A stretch of 5,941 nucleotides of DNA from Bacteroidales bacterium (GTDB lineage Bacteria > Bacteroidota > Bacteroidia > Bacteroidales > SM23-62): contig JADHVS010000263.1 in NCBI GenBank assembly GCA_016783865.1, forward strand, positions 1 through 5,941, written 5' to 3'. A model generated the notes under the pieces. It made no database searches, was not told the DNA's origin, and saw only the letters and a list, made by a program, of their open reading frames with translations. Position numbers and translations under genes: made by a program. Positions 1-5,941 of this stretch are shown here, piece after piece; the first letter of the stretch is position 1; each line of letters opens with the position of its first letter.

Positions 1-1
1 A

Positions 2-127
2 GAAGCTTTAAATCGAACCGGGCAACCATTAAGTGAGTTGGCAACCAAAACAACACAAGATGTGCAGGCTTATGCCAGGTATTGTGAAATTGACAATGAT
101 TACAAGCTGCTAATATCATCGCAATAA
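2..127 (+). CDS. 3' end of an unidentified protein gene (partial, 5' end outside window)
   Basis: From the first bases of the window one + strand frame stays open for 41 codons and ends at a TAA (125-127), while the other two + frames stop early. The translated tail is mixed and hydrophilic, including an NRTGQPLSEL stretch and the ending YKLLISSQ, and reads like an ordinary soluble protein C-terminus. I do not recognise the family. Its last 28 bases overlap the 3' end of the caspase-like gene on the opposite strand, a tail-to-tail arrangement. A frame this short can be open by chance, so its reality depends on sequence left of the window. Confidence 0.4.
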   Translation, partial: EALNRTGQPLSELATKTTQDVQAYARYCEIDNDYKLLISSQ

Positions 128-951
128 TAAACTACAGCCTCTTTCTCATAAAAAATCTTTGAATAAATTTCCTGGTATTCCATATTACATTCCAATTCAA
201 TCCTCATTAAATCGTACTCAAATTTAGAATGTTGATGAAAGATTCTGAAGATATCATCAATTTGTAAAAGGAAATATACCAAAGGTCCCCCGGGCTCAAG
301 TACCCGACTGGTGCAATTATGTACATCCAATCCAATGCCGTTGGTTGTTATTATAATCCGTTCCCTACTGTTATCTGATGCGAGTATTGGATCTGCCTCA
401 AACATATACCTGATTAAATTCATTCCAAAGGTTTTTCCATAGCCGGCTTCACTTATTATTAACTGCCTCTGGCACTGCACCGGCTCCATCCATTTTGAAA
501 GCATATTTAATGAAATTGCATCAGGAGTATATGGGAAGGAATCGGTATATTGCTTTGTATATGGAATCATTACAGTCTCTAATGTCAACCGATCTTCTAC
601 CGTAAATCCAGCAAAGAAGAATACGAAATAATCATTTGGCCCCGATATTTCTGAAATCGAATCAAATACTGATTTAATAGAACTATAGGTTGCTTCCTGA
701 CCGGTTAGTGTGAAAGTGGTGATTTTTGGGGGAGACACAGGCTCCTTTGCCCAGTGTGACCGAAAATCCTCAATTAACTTTTGTGTAATCCGCTCAGTAT
801 CTGAAATACAATTTTCCAACCTGACAAATGGGTACTTATAGTCATTTATTCCGATTGAAAAAATAAACAAATTAGGCTCTTTTTTTTTTACTCCACAAAA
901 TGCTTCACTGGCGGTGAAAAAAATGATAATTACAAATAGACTGATTTTCAT
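100..951 (-). CDS. Secreted caspase-like (peptidase C14 fold) protein, probably catalytically inactive
   Basis: This is a 283-residue protein. Residues 1-19 form a signal peptide: Lys2, a hydrophobic core LFVIIIFF, and a plausible signal peptidase I site after Ser-Glu-Ala17. The mature protein shows the landmarks of the caspase/metacaspase p20 fold in order. Residues 32-60 match the first strand and helix (SIGINDYKY, then LENCISDTERITQKL). Residues 106-117 match the strand that normally ends in SGHG, and residues 163-172 match the strand that normally ends in DACHSG. Residues 198-230 match the later strand and the 'GGxxxYFLL' segment. The usual catalytic His lies at Phe116 (FAGFT) and the usual Cys at Gly170 (SEAGYG), so the dyad is absent; the nearest Cys, Cys160, is 10 residues away. 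I infer a non-proteolytic, exported binding or scaffold role. There is no transmembrane anchor after the signal peptide and no added WD40 or TPR domain. The ATG at 951 is chosen because it gives the signal peptide; no clear Shine-Dalgarno is present. The gene diverges from the YdeI-family gene. Confidence 0.75.
   Translation of the reverse strand: MKISLFVIIIFFTASEAFCGVKKKEPNLFIFSIGINDYKYPFVRLENCISDTERITQKLIEDFRSHWAKEPVSPPKITTFTLTGQEATYSSIKSVFDSISEISGPNDYFVFFFAGFTVEDRLTLETVMIPYTKQYTDSFPYTPDAISLNMLSKWMEPVQCQRQLIISEAGYGKTFGMNLIRYMFEADPILASDNSRERIIITTNGIGLDVHNCTSRVLEPGGPLVYFLLQIDDIFRIFHQHSKFEYDLMRIELECNMEYQEIYSKIFYEKEAVVYYCDDISSL
880..889 (-). repeat. A10 homopolymer inside the caspase-like gene
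   Basis: Ten consecutive T on the + strand read as A10 on the coding strand and encode Lys22-Lys24 just after the signal peptide. Runs of this length are prone to replication or transcription slippage. A one-base change would frameshift the protein within its first 25 residues. Whether the length varies in nature cannot be seen from one sequence. Confidence 0.9.
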
Positions 952-970
952 AATTGATCTATTGGAATGA

Positions 971-1001
971 TTTATTCGGATAATTAAAATTAATAAATTT
1001 G
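971..1001 (+). promoter_or_regulatory. Candidate Bacteroidota-type promoter for the YdeI-family gene
   Basis: TAAATTTG at 994-1001 matches the Bacteroidota -7 consensus TAnnTTTG exactly. A one-mismatch -33 element (TTTA, 971-974, against TTTG) lies 19 bp upstream. Transcription would start near 1008, leaving a leader of about 14 nt before the ATG at 1022. In such AT-rich DNA a chance match is possible. Confidence 0.4.
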
Positions 1002-1021
1002 CTGATATAACTGATTTTTAA

Positions 1022-1609
1022 ATGAACCTGTTGGACCAATACGATACCATCTATATCCCTGAAAGAAAAGAGTGGAGAAAATGGCTGGAAGAGAATGGGG
1101 ATATGGTTGACGGGATCTGGCACATTTTTTACAAAAAGCACACCGGCATACCTTCCCTGCCCTACAATGATGCGGTTGAAGAGGCCTTGTGTTTTGGCTG
1201 GATTGACAGCCTGGTAAGGCGGGTGGATGACGAGAAATATATTCAGAAATTTACCCCACGGAAACCCAGGAGCAGCTGGTCAGTTTCCAATGTTAATCGG
1301 GTAAAGAAAATGATTGCAGAGGGTAAGATGACCGAAAAGGGAATGGAATTATATAATTATGCCATGGAGAAAGGAATCTTGCCGGACGATACCCAGGCAA
1401 AGGATAAGGTACTATTCATTCCAGATTACATTCATGAGGCGCTGGAGGAAAATCCCATTGCAAAATCCCATTTTCAAAAACTGGCCCCGTCCTACAAACG
1501 ACATTATGTTGGCTGGATCACTGCCGGCAAGAAACAAGGGACGCGCATCAGAAGGTTAAAAGAAGCGATCAGACTGCTCGAACAGGGCAGGGCTCTGGGG
1601 ATGAAATAA
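1022..1609 (+). CDS. YdeI/OmpD-associated (OmdA) family protein
   Basis: This is a 195-residue soluble protein without signal peptide or membrane segment, and a full-length match to the YdeI/OmdA family. Family landmarks are Trp18 and Trp21 near the N-terminus; GIWHIFYKK (31-39); a YNDAVEEALCFGWIDS core (48-63); FTPRKPRSSWS (77-87); the GKMTEKG segment (101-107); and the C-terminal PSYKRHYVGWI (156-166), followed by a basic KKQGTRIRRLKEAI helix (170-183). The family is often labelled 'bacteriocin protection' after work on enterobacterial YdeI, but its biochemical activity is not established and the label should not be transferred as a function here. The ATG at 1022 places the N-terminus as in relatives. 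The gene diverges from the caspase-like gene across 70 bp and is followed 44 bp later by the DUF1360 gene, which may be co-transcribed. Confidence 0.88.
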   Translation: MNLLDQYDTIYIPERKEWRKWLEENGDMVDGIWHIFYKKHTGIPSLPYNDAVEEALCFGWIDSLVRRVDDEKYIQKFTPRKPRSSWSVSNVNRVKKMIAEGKMTEKGMELYNYAMEKGILPDDTQAKDKVLFIPDYIHEALEENPIAKSHFQKLAPSYKRHYVGWITAGKKQGTRIRRLKEAIRLLEQGRALGMK

Positions 1610-1653
1610 AAAATGTTTATATTCATCCTCTCTTTAATCATAATTATTCAGTT

Positions 1654-2139
1654 ATGGTACCGAATATCAAATCCTCAGCACAGCAGAGATCATGGAATTT
1701 CATAGCCACTGTGTTTTATGCAGTATTTGTAGTTCTTTTGGGATATATCCTTAACAAGAAAGGAATTAAGATTGAGGATATCAAGTTATGGGATCTGGCA
1801 ATCCTTTCCCTGGCGACATACCGATTGACAAGGATTTTGGTCTTCGACAAAATATTTAAACTTGTCCGTGATTTTATCAAATCCAGATCAAGACTGTACG
1901 TTTTCCAGGTGATAAAGGAGATCATCACATGTCCCTGGTGTGCAGGTGTCTGGGTCGCGCTGGTTGTTGTGATACTATATTACCTTGTACCATTCGGCAA
2001 TATATTTATTTATCTTATGGTCATTTCAGGTATTGCATCATTTTTCGTAGTAACTGTAAATTTCATCGGATTATCAACCGAAGAAAAACAACACATAGTT
2101 AAGGACCTTAAGGAAGATTCAGATTATACCAAGCCCTGA
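1654..2139 (+). CDS. DUF1360 family small membrane protein
   Basis: This 161-residue integral membrane protein has hydrophobic segments at about 15-33, 97-113 and 116-138, and a weaker one at 47-63. The DUF1360 signature is clear: LWDLAILSLATYRLTRILVFD (45-65, shown in part by its ATYRLTR core), then a basic loop, then ITCPWCAGVWVAL (91-103) with the conserved Cys93-Pro-Trp-Cys96 pair at the start of the next membrane helix. The C-terminal 20 residues are charged and probably cytoplasmic. The function is unknown; Bacillus YjcA, a sporulation-associated protein, belongs to this family, but sporulation is not implied here. The CxxC could bind metal or form a disulfide, which is inference only. 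The ATG at 1654 is the first ATG in frame after the upstream gene and has no Shine-Dalgarno. The 44-bp gap to the YdeI-family gene contains no terminator-like hairpin, so read-through from that gene is likely. Confidence 0.85.
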   Translation: MVPNIKSSAQQRSWNFIATVFYAVFVVLLGYILNKKGIKIEDIKLWDLAILSLATYRLTRILVFDKIFKLVRDFIKSRSRLYVFQVIKEIITCPWCAGVWVALVVVILYYLVPFGNIFIYLMVISGIASFFVVTVNFIGLSTEEKQHIVKDLKEDSDYTKP

Positions 2140-2204
2140 TTTCCTGCTATTCCTGAAATATAAGTCCTCATTACCTTACTTTTGTTAAATTACGGCAATA
2201 TTAC

Positions 2205-2234
2205 TTTGACCGTACCTGATATTGATTATTTTTG
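2205..2234 (+). promoter_or_regulatory. Candidate Bacteroidota-type promoter for the hybrid kinase
   Basis: TTTG (2205-2208) and TATTTTTG (2227-2234) match the Bacteroidota -33 (TTTG) and -7 (TAnnTTTG) elements exactly, with an 18-bp spacer inside the usual range. Transcription would start near 2241, giving a leader of about 48 nt before the ATG at 2290. This suggests the kinase is transcribed separately from the genes before it. The rest of the 150-bp gap shows no other motif or hairpin that I can support. Confidence 0.55.
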
Positions 2235-2289
2235 ACAAAACATTTTTATCTGACAAACACACAAGAGCTCACACCACAAGCTACTGCTA

Positions 2290-5200
2290 ATGAGCAACAA
2301 AAGGCTAATTGAAAAGATTGCCAGACAATCCCTTGATATATTTAAGGATTGTCTTATTACCCTTGACCAGAAAGGAAAAATTATTTATTGTAATCCGGCC
2401 ACTGAAGTACTAACCGGAATTAAGCCTGAAAAATTAGTCGGGACCATTTTTACAGATGCAGATTTTATTTCAGGACAATCCAGAGAAATTTATAAGAAAA
2501 CTATCAGGGATATTATCTCGGGAAAAGGATTTGACATCATTCATGGTGATTTTACCAACAGATCAGGGGACCATTTACTTGTTGAGTCACGGATGGGGCT
2601 GGTGGCAGACAATGGCAATGTATTGGGTATTCAGGTTCTCTCCCGCAAAATCGATCCCGAAAAGGACATTGCAAGTTTCCTTACTTATCAGCTGGAATTT
2701 GAAAAGCTGCTTTCCGGGATATCTTCCAGTTTTATCAATGTACCTGATGATAAAACGGATACCCTGATCATTGAAGCTATAGGAAAAGTCTCAGTATTTA
2801 TTGGTGCAGTAAAGGTCATTGTTCTTCTGCTTGATCCTGAAGAACAATCCATCATAAAAACCCATGAATGGATGGAATATCCTGAAGACAAGCTGGAAGC
2901 ACTGGAAAAACCCATGCCGGTTGATAAATTTACACACATCAGGGCATTAATGGCACAGGCTAAAAATGGGATCTTTAATAGAATAGAGGATTTCCCAAAG
3001 GAAGCGACCGGTGAACTGAAATGGTTTAATGAATTTGGATTCAGGCCCTTGATGTTTATTCCGATCCGGTCTGATAATAACACGGTTGGCACCCTGGGAT
3101 TCCTGGGCAAACGGAATACAAACAGCAATTGGCGTAAAGAAACGGCTGATCTGATAAGGGTTTTTGGCGACATTATCTGGAATGCCATCAGCAAGATGCG
3201 GATGAACAGGATTCTGCGGCTGACCCAATTCACCATTGATTCTTACTCACAACCGATTTACTGGCTTGATTCGAACAATAAAATCGTCAATAGCAATCCG
3301 GCGGCATGTGTGGCACTGGGCTACGATTGCGAGGAGCTGTTGTCAATGCAGGCCTGGGATATCGACCCTTATTTCCCAAAAAACAAATCAAAGGAGTTTT
3401 TTAAGCACTTGAAGTCAGTAAAAACCAACACGCAGGAATCATTTCATAAAAGGAAAAACGGGGAACTGTATCCGGTTGAATTAACTGCTCATTTTATTCA
3501 ATTTGAAGGCCAGGAGCTTGCCTGTGTTTTTTCCCAGGATATAACTGAAAGAAAAGCTGCAGAACAAGCCGTTCGGGAAAGTGAGCAGCAATACAGAAGG
3601 GTTTTCGACAATATTATTGATGTTTTTTATGAAGCCAGTATGGATGGAGTACTGCTTAATGTTTCACCTTCTGTTGAACAATATTTCAAGTACAAAAGGG
3701 AAGAGATCATCGGCATGCCAATGTCAACCTTCTATGCAGATCTTAAGGAAAGGGAAATTTTGCTTAAAAAGCTCAGGAAAGATGGATTTCTCCAAGGCTA
3801 CAAGATTAAGATCAAAGACAAAGACGGTTTGGTCAAGGACGGGCTGCTTAGCTCCAGGATCATATTGAATGATCAGGGTGAACCCGAGAGAATAGTGGGA
3901 TCGATTTTAGATATTTCAGAGCTCAAAAAAGCAGAAAAGCAGGTTAAACAGTTATCCATTGCGATCGAGCAAAGCCCGCTGGTGGTTATTTTTACAGATA
4001 TCGAAGGGCATGTGGAATATGTCAATCATATGTTTTATGTTATCAGTGGGATGGAGGAAAATGATGTTCTCGGGCGGCATATTTCCAATATCTCCCCGGG
4101 AACCTTCTCAAATGATCAGATGATTGAAATATTAACAACAGTATCTCAAGGTAAAAGCTGGCAGGGTGAATTAGAATATAAACATGATGGAGAATTAAGC
4201 TCCTGGTACCAGCTATCTGTTTCCACCATAAAAGATGATATTGGCAACCCTTCCCATGTAATATACATTATTCAGGATATTACATCGCGGAAGGAATTTG
4301 AGGAGAACCTGAAAATTGCAAAGCAAAAGGCAGAACTATCTGACCATCTGAAAAGTTCTTTCCTGGCGAATATGTCGCACGAGATCAGGACCCCGATGAA
4401 TGCTATCCTGGGATTTGCTTCGCTGCTGAAAGAGGAGAATCTTTCCCCAGAGCAAAGCAACTATTATATCGATATTATTAATACGAAGGGGCGCGACCTG
4501 CTGAGGATTATTTCAGATATTATTGATATTTCCAGGATTGAGGCGGGTGATCTGCTGATTAGGATGGAACCTGTTGATGTATATCATTTTATCCAGGAGA
4601 TCTTTGATGAGTATAAAGAAGATTCCGCATTATCTGCCAAACCCAATTTAAGGTTCAGGATCAGTATCCCGGAAAAGAAAAGGAAAGTTATTCTGAATAC
4701 TGATCCGTCACGATTGAAGCAGGTTATCGTAAACCTGATCCAGAATGCGTTGAAATTTACGACTGAAGGATATATTGAGGTGGGATTTGATTTCAGGGAA
4801 AAAAATTTGGTCAGGTTTTATGTTAAAGATACCGGAATTGGTATACCGAAAGATAAACAGAAGATCGTTTTTGACCGGTTCAGGCAGGTGGATGATACCC
4901 ATACGAGGGAATATGGTGGGACAGGGCTTGGATTGACCATTTCTCAAAACCTGGTTGAAAAGCTGGGAGGGAAACTGGAGGTTGAATCGGAGGAAAACCA
5001 GGGATCGGATTTTTACTTTGACCTGAAATGCATTACAACCGAAAGCAGCAAGGACCTGGAAGAGGGTTGGACCGAAGAGATCGAAGAACAGGAGGTATTT
5101 GCCGATGCTGCGGGGAAACCTCTCGATTTAAGTAATAAAAAAATACTGATAGCCGAGGATGACGGATCCAGTTTTATTTTTCTTGAGACCATTTTGAAGA

Positions 5201-5493
5201 AATATAATGCTGAAATTGTATGGGTAAAAAACGGACCACAGGTCATTGAACACCTGAAAAAAGAGAATCATTACGATCTGATCCTTATGGACATCCGGAT
5301 GCCCGGGATGGACGGGTTCGAAGTAACAAAAATGATCCGGGATGCAAACAACACTGTTCCCATCATTGCCCAGACGGCCTTTGCCCAGTTGAGTGATAAA
5401 AAGCTGGCCCTGGAATCGGGCTGCAATGATTATATCTCCAAACCTATTAAGATTGCTGATTTGATTCTGCTGTTGGAGAAGTATTTGGGATAG
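2290..5493 (+). CDS. Soluble hybrid histidine kinase, PAS-GAF-PAS-PAS-PAS-HisKA-HATPase-REC
   Basis: A 1067-residue sensor kinase that autophosphorylates a histidine and passes the phosphate to its own receiver domain. The approximate domain order is PAS 9-121; GAF 135-302; PAS 304-422; PAS 430-545; PAS 551-667; HisKA 687-752; HATPase_c 795-912; REC 951-1066. The phosphoacceptor is His697 in the MSHEIRTP motif. The ATP site shows the N box (Asn815 and Asn819 in NLIQNALKFT), G1 (Asp847-Thr-Gly-Ile-Gly851), F box (Phe861 and Phe864) and G2 (GGTGLGL, 876-882). The receiver has the acidic pair Glu956/Asp957, phosphoacceptor Asp1001 (LMDIRMPG), Thr1029 and Lys1051. All catalytic residues are therefore present. 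There is no signal peptide or transmembrane segment, so sensing should be cytoplasmic. No PAS shows the LOV cysteine motif, and the ligands are unknown. With no DNA-binding output domain or HPt domain, phosphate must leave by a separate HPt or the REC must act by interaction. No partner gene adjoins it. The ATG at 2290 precedes PAS1 closely and fits the candidate promoter. Confidence 0.95.
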   Translation: MSNKRLIEKIARQSLDIFKDCLITLDQKGKIIYCNPATEVLTGIKPEKLVGTIFTDADFISGQSREIYKKTIRDIISGKGFDIIHGDFTNRSGDHLLVESRMGLVADNGNVLGIQVLSRKIDPEKDIASFLTYQLEFEKLLSGISSSFINVPDDKTDTLIIEAIGKVSVFIGAVKVIVLLLDPEEQSIIKTHEWMEYPEDKLEALEKPMPVDKFTHIRALMAQAKNGIFNRIEDFPKEATGELKWFNEFGFRPLMFIPIRSDNNTVGTLGFLGKRNTNSNWRKETADLIRVFGDIIWNAISKMRMNRILRLTQFTIDSYSQPIYWLDSNNKIVNSNPAACVALGYDCEELLSMQAWDIDPYFPKNKSKEFFKHLKSVKTNTQESFHKRKNGELYPVELTAHFIQFEGQELACVFSQDITERKAAEQAVRESEQQYRRVFDNIIDVFYEASMDGVLLNVSPSVEQYFKYKREEIIGMPMSTFYADLKEREILLKKLRKDGFLQGYKIKIKDKDGLVKDGLLSSRIILNDQGEPERIVGSILDISELKKAEKQVKQLSIAIEQSPLVVIFTDIEGHVEYVNHMFYVISGMEENDVLGRHISNISPGTFSNDQMIEILTTVSQGKSWQGELEYKHDGELSSWYQLSVSTIKDDIGNPSHVIYIIQDITSRKEFEENLKIAKQKAELSDHLKSSFLANMSHEIRTPMNAILGFASLLKEENLSPEQSNYYIDIINTKGRDLLRIISDIIDISRIEAGDLLIRMEPVDVYHFIQEIFDEYKEDSALSAKPNLRFRISIPEKKRKVILNTDPSRLKQVIVNLIQNALKFTTEGYIEVGFDFREKNLVRFYVKDTGIGIPKDKQKIVFDRFRQVDDTHTREYGGTGLGLTISQNLVEKLGGKLEVESEENQGSDFYFDLKCITTESSKDLEEGWTEEIEEQEVFADAAGKPLDLSNKKILIAEDDGSSFIFLETILKKYNAEIVWVKNGPQVIEHLKKENHYDLILMDIRMPGMDGFEVTKMIRDANNTVPIIAQTAFAQLSDKKLALESGCNDYISKPIKIADLILLLEKYLG

Positions 5494-5497
5494 AATA

Positions 5498-5518
5498 GTT
5501 CTTCGTTCTTCGTTCTTC
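5498..5518. repeat. Three tandem copies of the heptamer GTTCTTC
   Basis: Exact copies lie at 5498-5504, 5505-5511 and 5512-5518, followed by a degenerate GATTCAC. They fill most of the 28-bp gap between the kinase stop (5491-5493) and the stop of the convergent gene (TGA, read on the - strand from 5524 to 5522). No convincing hairpin plus U-tract terminator was found here; only a weak GAAT/ATTC pairing flanks the repeat. Confidence 0.9.
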
Positions 5519-5521
5519 GAT

Positions 5522-5941
5522 TCACGGTTTCAATACCACATGCGAGCACCAGAATTCGAGGCTTCTGGCATAATCATCTTCATTTTGCAATTCAAGATCC
5601 GGCAACGGAGGGGCGTATGTTCCTGGAAATATTGAAATCACTTCAGAAGAATTTTCCAATTTTCTTAAGATAACCTGGACCATCCATGTGGTTTTGGAGT
5701 TGGCGGAGTATGAGAGTTTTCGCAGGCTTTTCCAGTCGGTTATATTGAAAGATTGCCGCATCTTCGCCGGCAGCTCATTGATATGAACCAGGTGATCTTC
5801 ACCAATACCATCAGGGTAGTCGGTTTTTGAAAATTCAACCTGGATTTCGCATTTCCCGTTTATCCATATCGCTTCAATTCCCTCTTCCTGAATTGTGGTT
5901 TTTAGATTTTGCCAGAGATTTTCCGGATTCGAAGCGAATCC
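5522..5941 (-). CDS. C-terminal part of an unidentified protein gene (5' end outside window)
   Basis: The - strand frame is open from the right edge for 139 codons and ends at TGA (5524-5522). A start at 5761 (Met-Arg-Gln) is possible, but the frame stays open upstream with protein-like content, including an IEAIWINGKCEIQVEF segment, so the gene almost certainly begins beyond the window. The visible part is soluble, with no membrane segment. It is rich in Trp and alternating strand-like residues, and has a proline-rich turn (YAPPLPDLEL) before an acidic NEDDYARS stretch and the ending WCSHVVLKP. I do not recognise a family. It converges on the kinase gene with a 28-bp gap, so the two are transcribed independently. 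Confidence 0.65.
   Translation of the reverse strand, partial: GFASNPENLWQNLKTTIQEEGIEAIWINGKCEIQVEFSKTDYPDGIGEDHLVHINELPAKMRQSFNITDWKSLRKLSYSANSKTTWMVQVILRKLENSSEVISIFPGTYAPPLPDLELQNEDDYARSLEFWCSHVVLKP

Noticed and set aside
21..47. Direct repeat GGCAACCA at 21-28 and 40-47
   Set aside because: Two 8-bp copies inside a probable coding frame, without flanking structure; consistent with chance.
985..992. TAATTTTA on the - strand as a -7 element for the caspase-like gene
   Set aside because: It misses the final G of TAnnTTTG and has no TTTG at the right spacing, so support is too weak.
959..1141. - strand frame of 60 codons overlapping the divergent gap
   Set aside because: It lies antisense to the well-supported YdeI-family gene start and has no family-like content.
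1613..1705. Short + frame starting at ATG 1613, 30 residues with a hydrophobic MFIFILSLIIII start
   Set aside because: It overlaps the DUF1360 start in another frame, has no Shine-Dalgarno and turns into non-protein-like sequence; the hydrophobicity comes from AT-rich DNA.
2140..2204. Possible terminator after the DUF1360 gene
   Set aside because: No stem with a following T run could be found; the T-rich tracts belong to the candidate kinase promoter further on.
2688..3236. Long - strand frame of 182 codons inside the kinase gene
   Set aside because: It is the antisense of a strongly supported GAF/PAS coding region and has no recognisable motif.

Overview
The window looks like a chromosomal stretch from a member of the Bacteroidota, most likely a Bacteroidales or Marinilabiliales relative. 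This is an inference from four things: AT-rich intergenic DNA; start codons without clear Shine-Dalgarno sequences; two sites matching the Bacteroidota promoter pattern (TTTG, about 19 bp, TAnnTTTG); and a long PAS/GAF hybrid histidine kinase of a type common in that phylum. No rRNA, tRNA, CRISPR array, insertion sequence or phage gene was seen.

Layout from left to right. (1) At the left edge, the last 41 codons of an unidentified + strand frame end at 127. (2) On the - strand, 100-951 encodes a secreted caspase-fold (peptidase C14-like) protein. Its catalytic His and Cys positions are both replaced, so it is probably a pseudo-enzyme. (3) Diverging from it across 70 bp is a + strand pair: a YdeI/OmdA-family protein (1022-1609), then, 44 bp later, a DUF1360 membrane protein (1654-2139). 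(4) After a 150-bp gap with a good candidate promoter comes a 1067-residue soluble hybrid histidine kinase (2290-5493), ordered PAS-GAF-PAS-PAS-PAS-HisKA-HATPase-REC. (5) A 28-bp convergent gap carries three exact copies of a 7-bp repeat. (6) A 5'-truncated - strand gene of unknown function runs off the right edge (5522-5941).

The genes do not form an obvious pathway. The YdeI and DUF1360 genes may share a transcript. The kinase appears to be its own transcription unit and has no HPt protein, response regulator or transporter beside it in the window, so its input and output cannot be read from context. The most unusual item is the exported caspase-like protein with a degenerate active site and an A10 run just after its signal peptide. 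I do not see a clearly new multi-gene system here.
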